Below are positions 1-5,342 of a DNA stretch of 5,378 bases, piece after piece; positions within the stretch are counted from its first letter, which is position 1, and every line of letters starts with the position of its first letter. The DNA lies in assembly GCA_030691435.1 (NCBI GenBank), contig JAUYEK010000283.1:1-5378 (forward strand). Reading direction: 5' to 3'. Made by a program: the position numbers and the translations under genes. Below the pieces are notes generated by a model that saw only the letters and a list, made by a program, of their open reading frames with translations, was not told where the DNA came from and searched no databases. This DNA is from Sulfuricella sp. GTDB lineage: Bacteria; Pseudomonadota; Gammaproteobacteria; Burkholderiales; Sulfuricellaceae.

Positions 1-859
1 GTACTTCCACCCCGATCCAGCCGCGCACTACACCGCCGTGGTGGATGATCTGTTCCATCACTTGCTTGGCGAGGCTGATCGGGATGGCGAAGCCGATACC
101 CAGCGAGCCGCCGCTACGGGAATAGATTGCGCTGTTGATGCCGATCAGGTTGCCGCTGGCGTCCACCAGTGCGCCGCCGGAATTTCCGGGGTTGATCGCG
201 GCGTCGGTCTGGATGAAGTTTTCGAAGGTGTTGATGCCCAGGTGGCTGCGCCCCAAGGCGCTAACAATTCCCATCGTCACGGCCTGTCCGACGCCGAAGG
301 GGTTGCCGATCGCCAGTGTCACGTCTCCGACCTGGAGCTGCTCGGCATGGCCCAGGGTGATGGCGGGCAGGTTTTTCAGTTCGATTTTCAGCACGGCGAG
401 ATCGGTATCGGGATCGGTGCCGACGATTTTTGCCGAACTTTTCCGACCGTCAGCGAGGGCGACTTCGATCTCGTCGGCGGCCTCGACGACATGGTGGTTG
501 GTCAGGATGTAGCCCTCCGCGCTGACGATCACGCCGGAGCCCAAACTGGACGCGCGCTGTGGTTCGCCATCGAAACGGTCGCCGAAAAAACGGCGGAACA
601 GGGGGTCGTCCATGAAAGGGCTGTGAGGTGCGGGGATTTCCTTGCTGGTAAAGATATTGACCACCGAAGGCATGGCTTTTTTAGCGGCCGCACTGAATGA
701 GCCGGCCTTTTGCGCGGCACCGCCCGCTGGAGCTTCTCGTAGCGTAACCACGGAGCTGCCGCGCCATGGCAGAAGATCAGGCTGCAACGTGGCGATAACG
801 AATAGCGCCGCAAGACTGATGGTGGCGGTTTGTGCAAAAATGAGCCAGAGTCTGCGCAT
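1..859 (-). CDS. HtrA-family serine protease, DegS/AlgW-like, membrane-anchored (C-terminus off the left edge)
   Basis: Periplasmic serine endopeptidase of the trypsin-like HtrA (Do/Deg) family, involved in envelope protein quality control. If it is a true DegS/AlgW, it makes the first cut of an anti-sigma factor in the envelope-stress pathway. The 286 visible residues contain a short basic N-terminus (R2, R3), then one hydrophobic segment at about residues 4-25 with no clear AXA cleavage site, which suggests a signal anchor. A linker and the protease domain follow. The catalytic triad is complete: H123 in TNHHVV, D153 in TDLAVLK and S227 in GNSGG. The frame reaches the start of the PDZ domain (GWIGVEV, residues 280-286) and is then cut by the window. 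The ATG at 859-857 has a GAGAG ribosome site (866-870) six bases upstream. The gene is divergent from the Nif3-like gene. The family is certain; whether it is DegS/AlgW (one PDZ) or DegP/DegQ (two PDZ) cannot be decided here, though the anchor favours DegS/AlgW. Confidence 0.93.
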   Translation of the reverse strand, partial: MRRLWLIFAQTATISLAALFVIATLQPDLLPWRGSSVVTLREAPAGGAAQKAGSFSAAAKKAMPSVVNIFTSKEIPAPHSPFMDDPLFRRFFGDRFDGEPQRASSLGSGVIVSAEGYILTNHHVVEAADEIEVALADGRKSSAKIVGTDPDTDLAVLKIELKNLPAITLGHAEQLQVGDVTLAIGNPFGVGQAVTMGIVSALGRSHLGINTFENFIQTDAAINPGNSGGALVDASGNLIGINSAIYSRSGGSLGIGFAIPISLAKQVMEQIIHHGGVVRGWIGVEV

Positions 860-868
860 AATTTTCTC

Positions 869-897
869 TCGATATCGGTAAAATTGCGTTTTATCAT
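869..897 (+). promoter_or_regulatory. Candidate promoter of the Nif3-like gene
   Basis: On the plus strand, TCGATA (869-874, 4 of 6 matches to TTGACA) and TATCAT (892-897, 5 of 6 matches to TATAAT) are separated by 17 bases. The -10 box shares bases 893-897 with the -10 box proposed for the divergent protease gene. The -35 box is weak, so this is a tentative call. Confidence 0.35.
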
Positions 898-921
898 GGG
901 CGGCAAGTAGCGTGCCGTCAA
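893..921 (-). promoter_or_regulatory. Candidate sigma-70-type promoter of the HtrA-family protease gene
   Basis: Read on the minus strand, a -35 box TTGACG (921-916, 5 of 6 matches to consensus) and a -10 box CATGAT (898-893, 4 of 6) are separated by exactly 17 bases. Transcription would begin near 886, giving a leader of roughly 27 bases that contains the GAGAG ribosome site. The -35 box lies inside the longer GTG-initiated version of the opposite gene, which mildly supports starting that gene at 942. This is pattern matching only. Confidence 0.5.
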
Positions 922-941
922 AAATTCAACTTGGGGCGCTT

Positions 942-1688
942 ATGGAACTTTACAAGCTGGAAGATTACACCGGTCAGCTCATGGATGCGGCCCGATTTCG
1001 TGATTATTGCCCAAACGGGGTGCAGGTAGAGGGTCGGCCCGAGGTTTTTCGCCTGGTGAGCGGGGTGACGGCTAGTCTGGATTTGCTCAAGGCGGCGATC
1101 GGTGCGGGGGCGGACGCGATCATGGTGCATCACGGCTATTTCTGGAAAAACGAGGATGCCCGTATTACAGGGGTGAAACGCGTCCGGATCGAGTTGCTGT
1201 TGCGCCACAATGTCAGCCTGCTGGCTTACCATCTTCCGCTCGATGCACATCCAGTGCTGGGCAATAATGCGCAGTTGGCGCAAAAGCTGGGATTCGTGGT
1301 GGAAGGCGGGTTCGGTGAGCAGAACATCGCTTGTCATGGTGTGCTCGCCGATGCGTTGCCGCTTTGCGAGCTGGGCGAAAGGATAACGCGAGTCCTGGGC
1401 CGTGCGCCGCTGATTATCGGCGATGGGGACAGGGTGATGCGGCGCATCGCCTGGTGCAGCGGTGCAGCCCAAGGCTACTTCGAGGAGGCGATCCGGCTTG
1501 GCGTGGACGCTTTTCTCACCGGCGAGATTTCGGAGCAGTGCGTCCATCTCGCGCGCGAAACGGGAGTTGCGTTCGTCGCGGCAGGCCATCACGCTACCGA
1601 GCGCTACGGGGTGCAGGCACTGGGCGCGCATCTGGCCCAGCAATTTGGGATCAGCCATCAGTTCGTCGATATTGACAACCCGGTATAG
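942..1688 (+). CDS. Nif3-like dinuclear metal centre protein (YbgI/DUF34 family)
   Basis: A 248-residue cytosolic protein of the Nif3/YbgI family, which forms toroidal hexamers with a two-metal site in each subunit. Databases often call the family a GTP cyclohydrolase 1 type 2 homolog, but its real reaction is unsettled. It closely resembles E. coli YbgI along its whole length: PNGVQVEG (24-31), GVTAS (41-45), VHHGYFWK (62-69), HLPLDAHP (97-104), DAFLTGE(I/V)SEQ (189-199) and AGHHATER (214-221). The expected metal ligands are present: H63, H64, D101, H216 and E220. The ATG at 942 is chosen over the GTG at 912 because it gives the family length (E. coli YbgI has 247 residues) and has a GGGG stretch (933-936) five bases upstream. 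It lies divergently beside the HtrA-family protease, a pairing I also recall for algW in Pseudomonas; a shared job has not been shown. No obvious terminator follows it. Confidence 0.93.
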   Translation: MELYKLEDYTGQLMDAARFRDYCPNGVQVEGRPEVFRLVSGVTASLDLLKAAIGAGADAIMVHHGYFWKNEDARITGVKRVRIELLLRHNVSLLAYHLPLDAHPVLGNNAQLAQKLGFVVEGGFGEQNIACHGVLADALPLCELGERITRVLGRAPLIIGDGDRVMRRIAWCSGAAQGYFEEAIRLGVDAFLTGEISEQCVHLARETGVAFVAAGHHATERYGVQALGAHLAQQFGISHQFVDIDNPV

Positions 1689-1707
1689 CCTCAGTAGATG
1701 TCCACAG

Positions 1708-1769
1708 TTAATTCATTGTAAGCAATGTGTTGCAATTTATTTTCCGGGAAGGTCGAATAAATGAATTAA
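1708..1769. repeat. Nested AT-rich inverted repeats upstream of petA
   Basis: A perfect 10-base inverted repeat has its left arm TTAATTCATT at 1708-1717 and its right arm AATGAATTAA at 1760-1769, 42 bases apart. Inside it lie CATTG-TAAG-CAATG (1714-1727) and a 7-base pair ATTTATT/AATAAAT (1735-1741 and 1756-1762). The right arm runs into the possible -35 region of the petA promoter. No U-run follows, so it does not look like a terminator of the preceding gene. It could be an operator or simply AT-rich DNA upstream of a promoter. Confidence 0.5.
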
Positions 1770-1794
1770 GTTTTCCAGAAAAAATGGTTATAAT
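1766..1794 (+). promoter_or_regulatory. Candidate promoter of the petABC operon
   Basis: A perfect -10 box TATAAT lies at 1789-1794. With a 17-base spacer the -35 position is TTAAGT (1766-1771), only 3 of 6 matches to consensus, so activation by a protein or by the AT-rich upstream DNA would be expected. Transcription would begin near 1801, leaving a leader of about 150 bases before petA. It is the best promoter match in the 263-base region between the Nif3-like gene and petA. Confidence 0.55.
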
Positions 1795-1821
1795 TCGCGG
1801 TTTTTATGTCCCAAGAAAGTT

Positions 1822-1843
1822 TTTCGGATAAGAGCATCCGGAA
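1822..1843 (+). other. Hairpin 1 in the petA leader
   Basis: TTTCGGAT (1822-1829) pairs with ATCCGGAA (1836-1843) over 8 positions, with one G-U pair, around the six-base loop AAGAGC. The bases that follow (TATTTCG) are not a U-run, so it is not a standard terminator. It sits about 20 bases after the predicted transcription start and would be in the petABC mRNA leader. Confidence 0.4.
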
Positions 1844-1873
1844 TATTTCGCGGCAGATTATTTTATCTGGCGC

Positions 1874-1914
1874 CGCCGGTATTGAGGCTGGATTGCTTAA
1901 GTCAATATCGGGCG
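1874..1914 (+). other. Hairpin 2 in the petA leader
   Basis: CCGGTATTG (1876-1884) pairs with CAATATCGG (1903-1911), with one G-U pair. The stem can be extended by two pairs (1874-1875 with 1913-1914) if G1912 is bulged. The 18-base loop can form a small inner stem (AGGC 1885-1888 with GCTT 1895-1898). It ends about 25 bases before the petA ribosome site, so it does not cover that site directly. Confidence 0.4.
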
Positions 1915-1938
1915 TGTCGTTGAGGTTTCCAAGAAAAT

Positions 1939-1943
1939 GGGGA
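1939..1943 (+). promoter_or_regulatory. petA ribosome binding site that decides the start
   Basis: GGGGA at 1939-1943 lies eight bases before the ATG at 1952, a normal Shine-Dalgarno distance. The competing in-frame ATG at 1937 overlaps this stretch and has only GAGG (1922-1925) at a longer 11-base distance. The downstream start also gives an N-terminus typical of Rieske proteins. Confidence 0.6.
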
Positions 1944-1951
1944 TTCAGTGT

Positions 1952-2554
1952 ATGAGCCAAAATGAAGTGGACCGCAGCAAACGGAGGTTTCTGATTGCCG
2001 CTACGACTGCGGTCGGTGGAATTGCGACGATCGGGGTTGCTGTTCCGTTTCTCGCGAGTTGGATGCCAAGCCAGCGAGCCAAGGCAGCCGGTGCGCCGGT
2101 GGAAGTGGATATCAGCAAGGTCGAGCCGGGCATGATCCTGAATGTCGAATGGCAAGGCAAGCCGGTATGGATCGTGAACCGCACCAAGGAAATGATGGAT
2201 TTGCTGGGGAAGCATGACGACCAGCTGGTTGATCCCAAATCGGAAGCGAAACAGCAACCGGAGTACTGCCAGAATGCGATGCGTTCTCGCGCGGAGCACG
2301 CGAACATCCTGGTGGCGGTGGGTATCTGTACCCACCTTGGCTGCTCCCCTTCCGAGAAAATGAAGGCCGGCCCCGTGAGTGGCCTGGGCGACGACTGGCC
2401 GGGCGGCTTTTTTTGCCCCTGCCACGGTTCCAAGTTCGATCTGGCGGCGCGCGTGTACAAGGGTGTCCCCGCGCCGACCAACCTGGTGATTCCGCCCTAC
2501 AAGTATTTGAGCGACAACCGCATTCTGGTTGGCGACGACAGCAAGGGAGCCTGA
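1952..2554 (+). CDS. petA: Ubiquinol-cytochrome c reductase, Rieske iron-sulfur subunit
   Basis: The Rieske [2Fe-2S] subunit of the cytochrome bc1 complex (200 residues). It takes an electron from quinol at the Qo site of cytochrome b and passes it to cytochrome c1 on the periplasmic side. The two cluster-binding boxes are intact: CTHLGC (126-131) and CPCHGS (155-160). Ligands are C126, H128, C155 and H158, and C131 and C157 form the usual disulfide. The N-terminus carries an uncleaved Tat-type signal anchor: SKRRFLIAAT (9-18), then a hydrophobic segment to about residue 36, ending near ERAKAAGAPVEVDI-like sequence (here QRAKAAGAPVEVDI, 41-54) typical of betaproteobacterial homologs. The start at 1952 is chosen over 1937 from the GGGGA ribosome site. 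It is the first gene of petABC; petB starts four bases after its stop. Confidence 0.97.
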   Translation: MSQNEVDRSKRRFLIAATTAVGGIATIGVAVPFLASWMPSQRAKAAGAPVEVDISKVEPGMILNVEWQGKPVWIVNRTKEMMDLLGKHDDQLVDPKSEAKQQPEYCQNAMRSRAEHANILVAVGICTHLGCSPSEKMKAGPVSGLGDDWPGGFFCPCHGSKFDLAARVYKGVPAPTNLVIPPYKYLSDNRILVGDDSKGA

Positions 2555-2558
2555 ATAG

Positions 2559-3794
2559 ATGAATAGCCTGACACGTTTGCTGGGGTGGGTGGACGACCGC
2601 TTCCCCCTTACCAAGCTTTGGAAAGAACACCTTTCCGAGTATTACGCGCCGAAGAACTTTAACTTCTGGTATTTCTTCGGCTCGCTGGCGTTGCTGGTGC
2701 TGGTCATTCAGATCGTCTCCGGCATTTTCCTTACCATGCACTACAAGCCGGATGCGGGCCTTGCCTTCTATTCTGTCGAGTACATCATGCGCGACGTGGA
2801 CTGGGGCTGGCTGATCCGCTATGTCCATTCCACCGGCGCCTCGATGTTCTTCGTGGTGGTGTACCTGCATATGTTCCGCGGCCTGATCTACGGCTCCTAT
2901 CGCAAGCCGCGCGAGCTGATCTGGATTTTCGGCATGCTCATCTACCTGGCCCTGATGGCGGAAGCCTTCATGGGCTACCTGCTGCCGTGGGGCCAGATGT
3001 CCTACTGGGGGGCGCAGGTAATCGTCAATCTGTTCGCTGCCGTGCCGTTCATCGGTCCGGATCTGTCGATCTGGATTCGCGGCGACTACGTGATCTCCGA
3101 CGCCACGCTGAACCGCTTTTTTGCCTTCCACGTGGCCGCCTTGCCGCTGGTGCTGATCGGCTTGGTGGTGGCGCACATCATCGCGCTGCACGAAGTGGGT
3201 TCGAACAATCCGGATGGTGTCGAGATCAAGAAGCACAAGGATCCGGTGACCCATATTCCGCTCGACGGCATTCCCTTTCACCCCTACTACACGGTGAAGG
3301 ATATCGTCGGGGTGGTGGTATTCCTGATGGTGTTCTCGGCGATCGTGTTCTTTGCGCCCGACCTGGGCGGCTATTTCATCGAATACAATAACTTTGTCCC
3401 GGCTGATCCGCTGAATACGCCGACGCACATTGCGCCGGTATGGTACTTCACGCCGTTCTATGCGGTCCTGCGCGCTGTGCCGCCGATGTTCGGCTCGCAG
3501 TTCCCGGGCGTGATCGCAATGGGCGTGGCGGTCGTGATCATCTTCTTCCTGCCCTGGCTTGACCGTGCGCCAGCCAAGTCGATTCGTTATCGCGGCCCGA
3601 TTTACAAGACTGCGCTGACGCTGTTCGTGATCAGCTTCGTCGGTCTGGGCTGGCTGGGCATGCTGCCGGTCACGCCGCTGTACACCCTGCTTTCGCAGAT
3701 ACTGACAACGGTTTACCTCGGCTTCTTCCTGCTGATGCCGTGGTACTCCAAAATCGACAAATGCAAACCCGTACCGGAAAGGGTGACAGGATAA
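2559..3794 (+). CDS. petB: Ubiquinol-cytochrome c reductase, cytochrome b subunit
   Basis: The integral-membrane core of the bc1 complex (411 residues). It carries hemes bL and bH and the Qo and Qi quinone sites. About eight hydrophobic helices are visible, near residues 37-60, 86-110, 119-141, 183-212, 246-267, 316-334, 350-368 and 376-395. Heme ligands are H90 (YVHSTGAS) and H104 (YLHMFRG) in helix B and H191 (FAFHVAALP) and H205 (VVAHIIALHEVGSNNP) in helix D. Both pairs are 14 residues apart, the bc1 rather than the b6f spacing. The protein is full length, not split as in b6f. The Qo motif reads PVWY (293-296), the form known for beta- and gammaproteobacteria, instead of PEWY. The ribosome site AAGGGAG (2543-2549) lies inside the end of petA. 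The stop overlaps the petC start by one base (TAATG), suggesting coupled translation. Confidence 0.98.
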   Translation: MNSLTRLLGWVDDRFPLTKLWKEHLSEYYAPKNFNFWYFFGSLALLVLVIQIVSGIFLTMHYKPDAGLAFYSVEYIMRDVDWGWLIRYVHSTGASMFFVVVYLHMFRGLIYGSYRKPRELIWIFGMLIYLALMAEAFMGYLLPWGQMSYWGAQVIVNLFAAVPFIGPDLSIWIRGDYVISDATLNRFFAFHVAALPLVLIGLVVAHIIALHEVGSNNPDGVEIKKHKDPVTHIPLDGIPFHPYYTVKDIVGVVVFLMVFSAIVFFAPDLGGYFIEYNNFVPADPLNTPTHIAPVWYFTPFYAVLRAVPPMFGSQFPGVIAMGVAVVIIFFLPWLDRAPAKSIRYRGPIYKTALTLFVISFVGLGWLGMLPVTPLYTLLSQILTTVYLGFFLLMPWYSKIDKCKPVPERVTG

Positions 3795-4507
3795 TGAAAA
3801 AGAGTCTGTTTCTCGTAAGCCTGCTGGCTTCGACGATGGCGTTCGCCTCTGGCGACATCCATCTGGACAAGGCGCCTACCAACCTGAGCGACCAGCAGTC
3901 GTTGCAGCGCGGCGCGAAGACTTTCGTCAACTACTGCTTGTCTTGCCACAGCGCTCAGGCGATGCGCTACAACCGCTTGCAGGACATTGGCCTCACCGAG
4001 CAACAGATCAAGGATAACTTGATCTTCACCGGTGCCAAGGTGGGCGATACCATGACCAACAGCATGAACAAGAAGGATGCCAAGGCATGGTTCGGTGCGA
4101 CGCCGCCGGATCTTTCCGTGATCTCCCGTTCGCGCGGGGCGGATTGGCTCTACACGTATCTGCGCGGCTTCTACCGCGACGAAACCAGAGCAACCGGCTG
4201 GAATAATGTGGCATTCGATAAGGTGGGTATGCCGCACGTGCTGTACGAGCTTCAGGGCGAGCAGGTACTGCACGTGGAGAAGCACGGCGAGCACGAAACC
4301 CAGAAGCTGGTGCTGGACAAGCCGGGCAAATTGACGCCGGCGGAGTATGATGGCATGGTGGCGGATTTGGTGAATTACCTGGAGTTCATGGGTGAGCCGA
4401 TAAAGGCGACACGCATGAAACTGGGTGTCTTTGTTCTGCTCTTCCTGGGCATCTTCTTCGTGGTGGCTTATTACCTGAAAAAGGAGTTCTGGAAGGATAT
4501 CCATTGA
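3794..4507 (+). CDS. petC: Ubiquinol-cytochrome c reductase, cytochrome c1 subunit
   Basis: Membrane-anchored c-type cytochrome of the bc1 complex (237 residues). It receives electrons from the Rieske centre and hands them to soluble cytochrome c in the periplasm. It begins with a Sec signal peptide (MKKSLFLVSLLASTMAFA, likely cleaved before S19). The single heme site is CLSCH (48-52), with H52 as one axial ligand and M146 in VGMPHVL (144-150) as the expected second. Other family segments are MRYNRL (57-62), TPPDLS (103-108) and DWLYTYLRGFY (117-127). A C-terminal helix (about 209-228) followed by a lysine-rich tail anchors it in the membrane. The start at 3794 is used because the signal peptide begins there; an 18-codon upstream extension lies inside petB. 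It starts on the last base of the petB stop and ends the petABC operon. Confidence 0.97.
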   Translation: MKKSLFLVSLLASTMAFASGDIHLDKAPTNLSDQQSLQRGAKTFVNYCLSCHSAQAMRYNRLQDIGLTEQQIKDNLIFTGAKVGDTMTNSMNKKDAKAWFGATPPDLSVISRSRGADWLYTYLRGFYRDETRATGWNNVAFDKVGMPHVLYELQGEQVLHVEKHGEHETQKLVLDKPGKLTPAEYDGMVADLVNYLEFMGEPIKATRMKLGVFVLLFLGIFFVVAYYLKKEFWKDIH

Positions 4508-4543
4508 GCTGATGCGATCAGGCAAAACATAGCCTGAATCAGC
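4508..4543 (+). other. Composite hairpin directly after petC
   Basis: Starting one base after the petC stop, GCTGAT (4508-4513) and TCAGGC (4518-4523) pair with GCCTGA (4532-4537) and ATCAGC (4538-4543). This gives 12 pairs with a four-base bulge (GCGA) and an eight-base loop. Its last two bases are also the first two of the stronger hairpin that follows, so both cannot be complete together. Parts can also fold in other ways (CTGAT 4509-4513 with ATCAG 4517-4521). Confidence 0.45.
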
Positions 4544-4572
4544 GGAAACGGGCCATAGTGGCCCGTTTCCGC
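4542..4572 (+). terminator. Strong GC-rich hairpin ending the petABC transcript (no U-tract)
   Basis: A perfect 13-base-pair stem (4542-4554 with 4560-4572) closes on the five-base loop ATAGT. An outer stem of five pairs (AGCCT 4531-4535 with AGGCT 4576-4580) can stack beneath it. The position, about 35 bases after the petC stop and before an independent gene, fits a transcript end. However, neither side has a run of T, so it does not fit a standard intrinsic terminator. It may instead protect a 3' end made by Rho or by processing. Confidence 0.5.
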
Positions 4573-4574
4573 GT

Positions 4575-4603
4575 TAGGCTCTAGTAAATCGTCTCGATAA
4601 AAT
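4575..4603 (+). promoter_or_regulatory. Tentative sspA promoter
   Basis: TAAAAT (4598-4603, 5 of 6 matches to the -10 consensus) is preceded at 17 bases by TAGGCT (4575-4580, 3 of 6 matches to the -35 consensus). Transcription would begin near 4610 and leave a leader of roughly 100 bases before sspA. The -35 half overlaps the outer stem of the post-petC hairpin. The match is weak. Confidence 0.3.
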
Positions 4604-4633
4604 GTTAGTATGAGCCGATTGGCCGGAGCGCAC

Positions 4634-4648
4634 AGGGGATGTTCCCCT
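4634..4648 (+). other. Hairpin in the sspA leader
   Basis: AGGGGA (4634-4639) pairs perfectly with TCCCCT (4643-4648) around the three-base loop TGT. Further down the leader is the near-palindrome CCGGA-T-TCCGG (4672-4682). No U-run follows either. They would lie in the 5' untranslated part of the sspA mRNA if transcription starts near 4610. Confidence 0.35.
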
Positions 4649-4712
4649 CGGCAAGCCGTTCATTCCGATAGCCGGATTCCGGTCTCGGACACGCGGATTC
4701 GCCAATATATAC

Positions 4713-5342
4713 ATGTCTACCACTATTAGCAGCAAAAAACCTATGATGACCCTTTATTCCGGCACTACGTGCCCATTTAGTCAGCGTTGCCGCATCGTAC
4801 TGTATGAAAAAGGCATGGATTTCCAGATCATCGATGTGGATATCCACAACAAGCCTGAAGATCTTGCGGTGATGAACCCGTACAACCAGGTGCCCGTGCT
4901 GGTGGAGCGCGATTTGATTCTGCACGAGGCGAACATTATCAACGAATATATCGATGAGCGATTCCCCCACCCGCAGCTGATGCCGGCTGACCCGGTGATG
5001 CGCGGTCGGGCGCGCCTATTCCTGCATCGCTTCGAACAGGAACTGTTCAGCCATGTCGCTGCTATCGAGCATGGCAGCCAGAAGGCGGCGGACAAGGCGC
5101 GCGCTGCGGTGCGCGACAGCCTCGCACAGCTTGCTCCGCTGTTCGTCAAGCAGAAGTTCATGCTGGGCGAAGAATTCTCCATGCTCGACGTGGCGATTGC
5201 GCCCATGCTGTGGCGGCTGGATTATTACGGTATCTCCATGCCGAAGCAGGCCGCGCCCCTGCTGAAATACGGCGAGCGGCTGTTCAGTCGGCCGGCATTC
5301 ATCGAGGCGCTGACTCCGTCCGAAAAAGCCATGCGCAAGTGA
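4713..5342 (+). CDS. sspA: Stringent starvation protein A (RNA polymerase-associated, GST fold)
   Basis: A 209-residue cytosolic protein that binds RNA polymerase and changes promoter use in starvation and acid stress, as known for E. coli SspA. The N-terminal half is a thioredoxin-like domain: MTLYSGTTCPFSQRCR (12-27), the cis-proline loop QVPVLV (59-64), then HEANIINEYIDERFPHP (71-87). The PHP surface motif (85-87) known to matter in E. coli SspA is conserved. The C-terminal half is the all-helical GST domain, with LGEEFSMLDVAIAPMLWRL (151-169) and the terminal TPSEKAMRK. C20 in CPFS is typical of betaproteobacterial SspA; E. coli lacks it. No Shine-Dalgarno site precedes the ATG at 4713, so starts at 4743 or 4746 (MMTLYSG) remain possible; the chosen start matches the N-terminal length of E. 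coli SspA. sspB follows with a four-base overlap. Confidence 0.96.
   Translation: MSTTISSKKPMMTLYSGTTCPFSQRCRIVLYEKGMDFQIIDVDIHNKPEDLAVMNPYNQVPVLVERDLILHEANIINEYIDERFPHPQLMPADPVMRGRARLFLHRFEQELFSHVAAIEHGSQKAADKARAAVRDSLAQLAPLFVKQKFMLGEEFSMLDVAIAPMLWRLDYYGISMPKQAAPLLKYGERLFSRPAFIEALTPSEKAMRK

Noticed and set aside
38..700. 220-codon plus-strand open frame
   Set aside because: It lies antisense to the HtrA-family protease, whose catalytic motifs are unmistakable; its translation has low complexity and no recognisable domain.
912..941. GTG start giving a 10-residue longer Nif3-like protein
   Set aside because: The extension overlaps the divergent promoter, has no homologous counterpart in YbgI, and the ATG at 942 fits the family length.
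918..1658. 246-codon minus-strand open frame
   Set aside because: Antisense to the Nif3-like gene across nearly all its length; explained by codon bias of the real gene.
1714..1762. Intrinsic terminator for the Nif3-like gene
   Set aside because: The stems are short and AT-rich and none is followed by a run of T.
1893..1907. FNR-like box (ATTG-N7-CAAT) in the petA leader
   Set aside because: FNR/ANR sites need TTGAT-N4-ATCAA, that is TTG and CAA eight bases apart; here the gap is seven and the inner bases do not match.
1766..2614. 282-codon minus-strand open frame
   Set aside because: Covers petA and its promoter region on the opposite strand; no recognisable domain, and it would run against the whole operon.
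2112..3428. 438-codon minus-strand open frame
   Set aside because: Antisense to petA and petB. Its His/Gln/Arg-rich translation is typical of the reverse strand of GC-rich membrane-protein genes.
3713..4525. 270-codon minus-strand open frame
   Set aside because: Antisense to petC, with no recognisable domain or upstream signals.
4610..4729. 39-codon open frame in the sspA leader, ending inside sspA
   Set aside because: It starts at the predicted transcription start with no ribosome site, has an arginine-rich non-specific translation and overlaps sspA out of frame.
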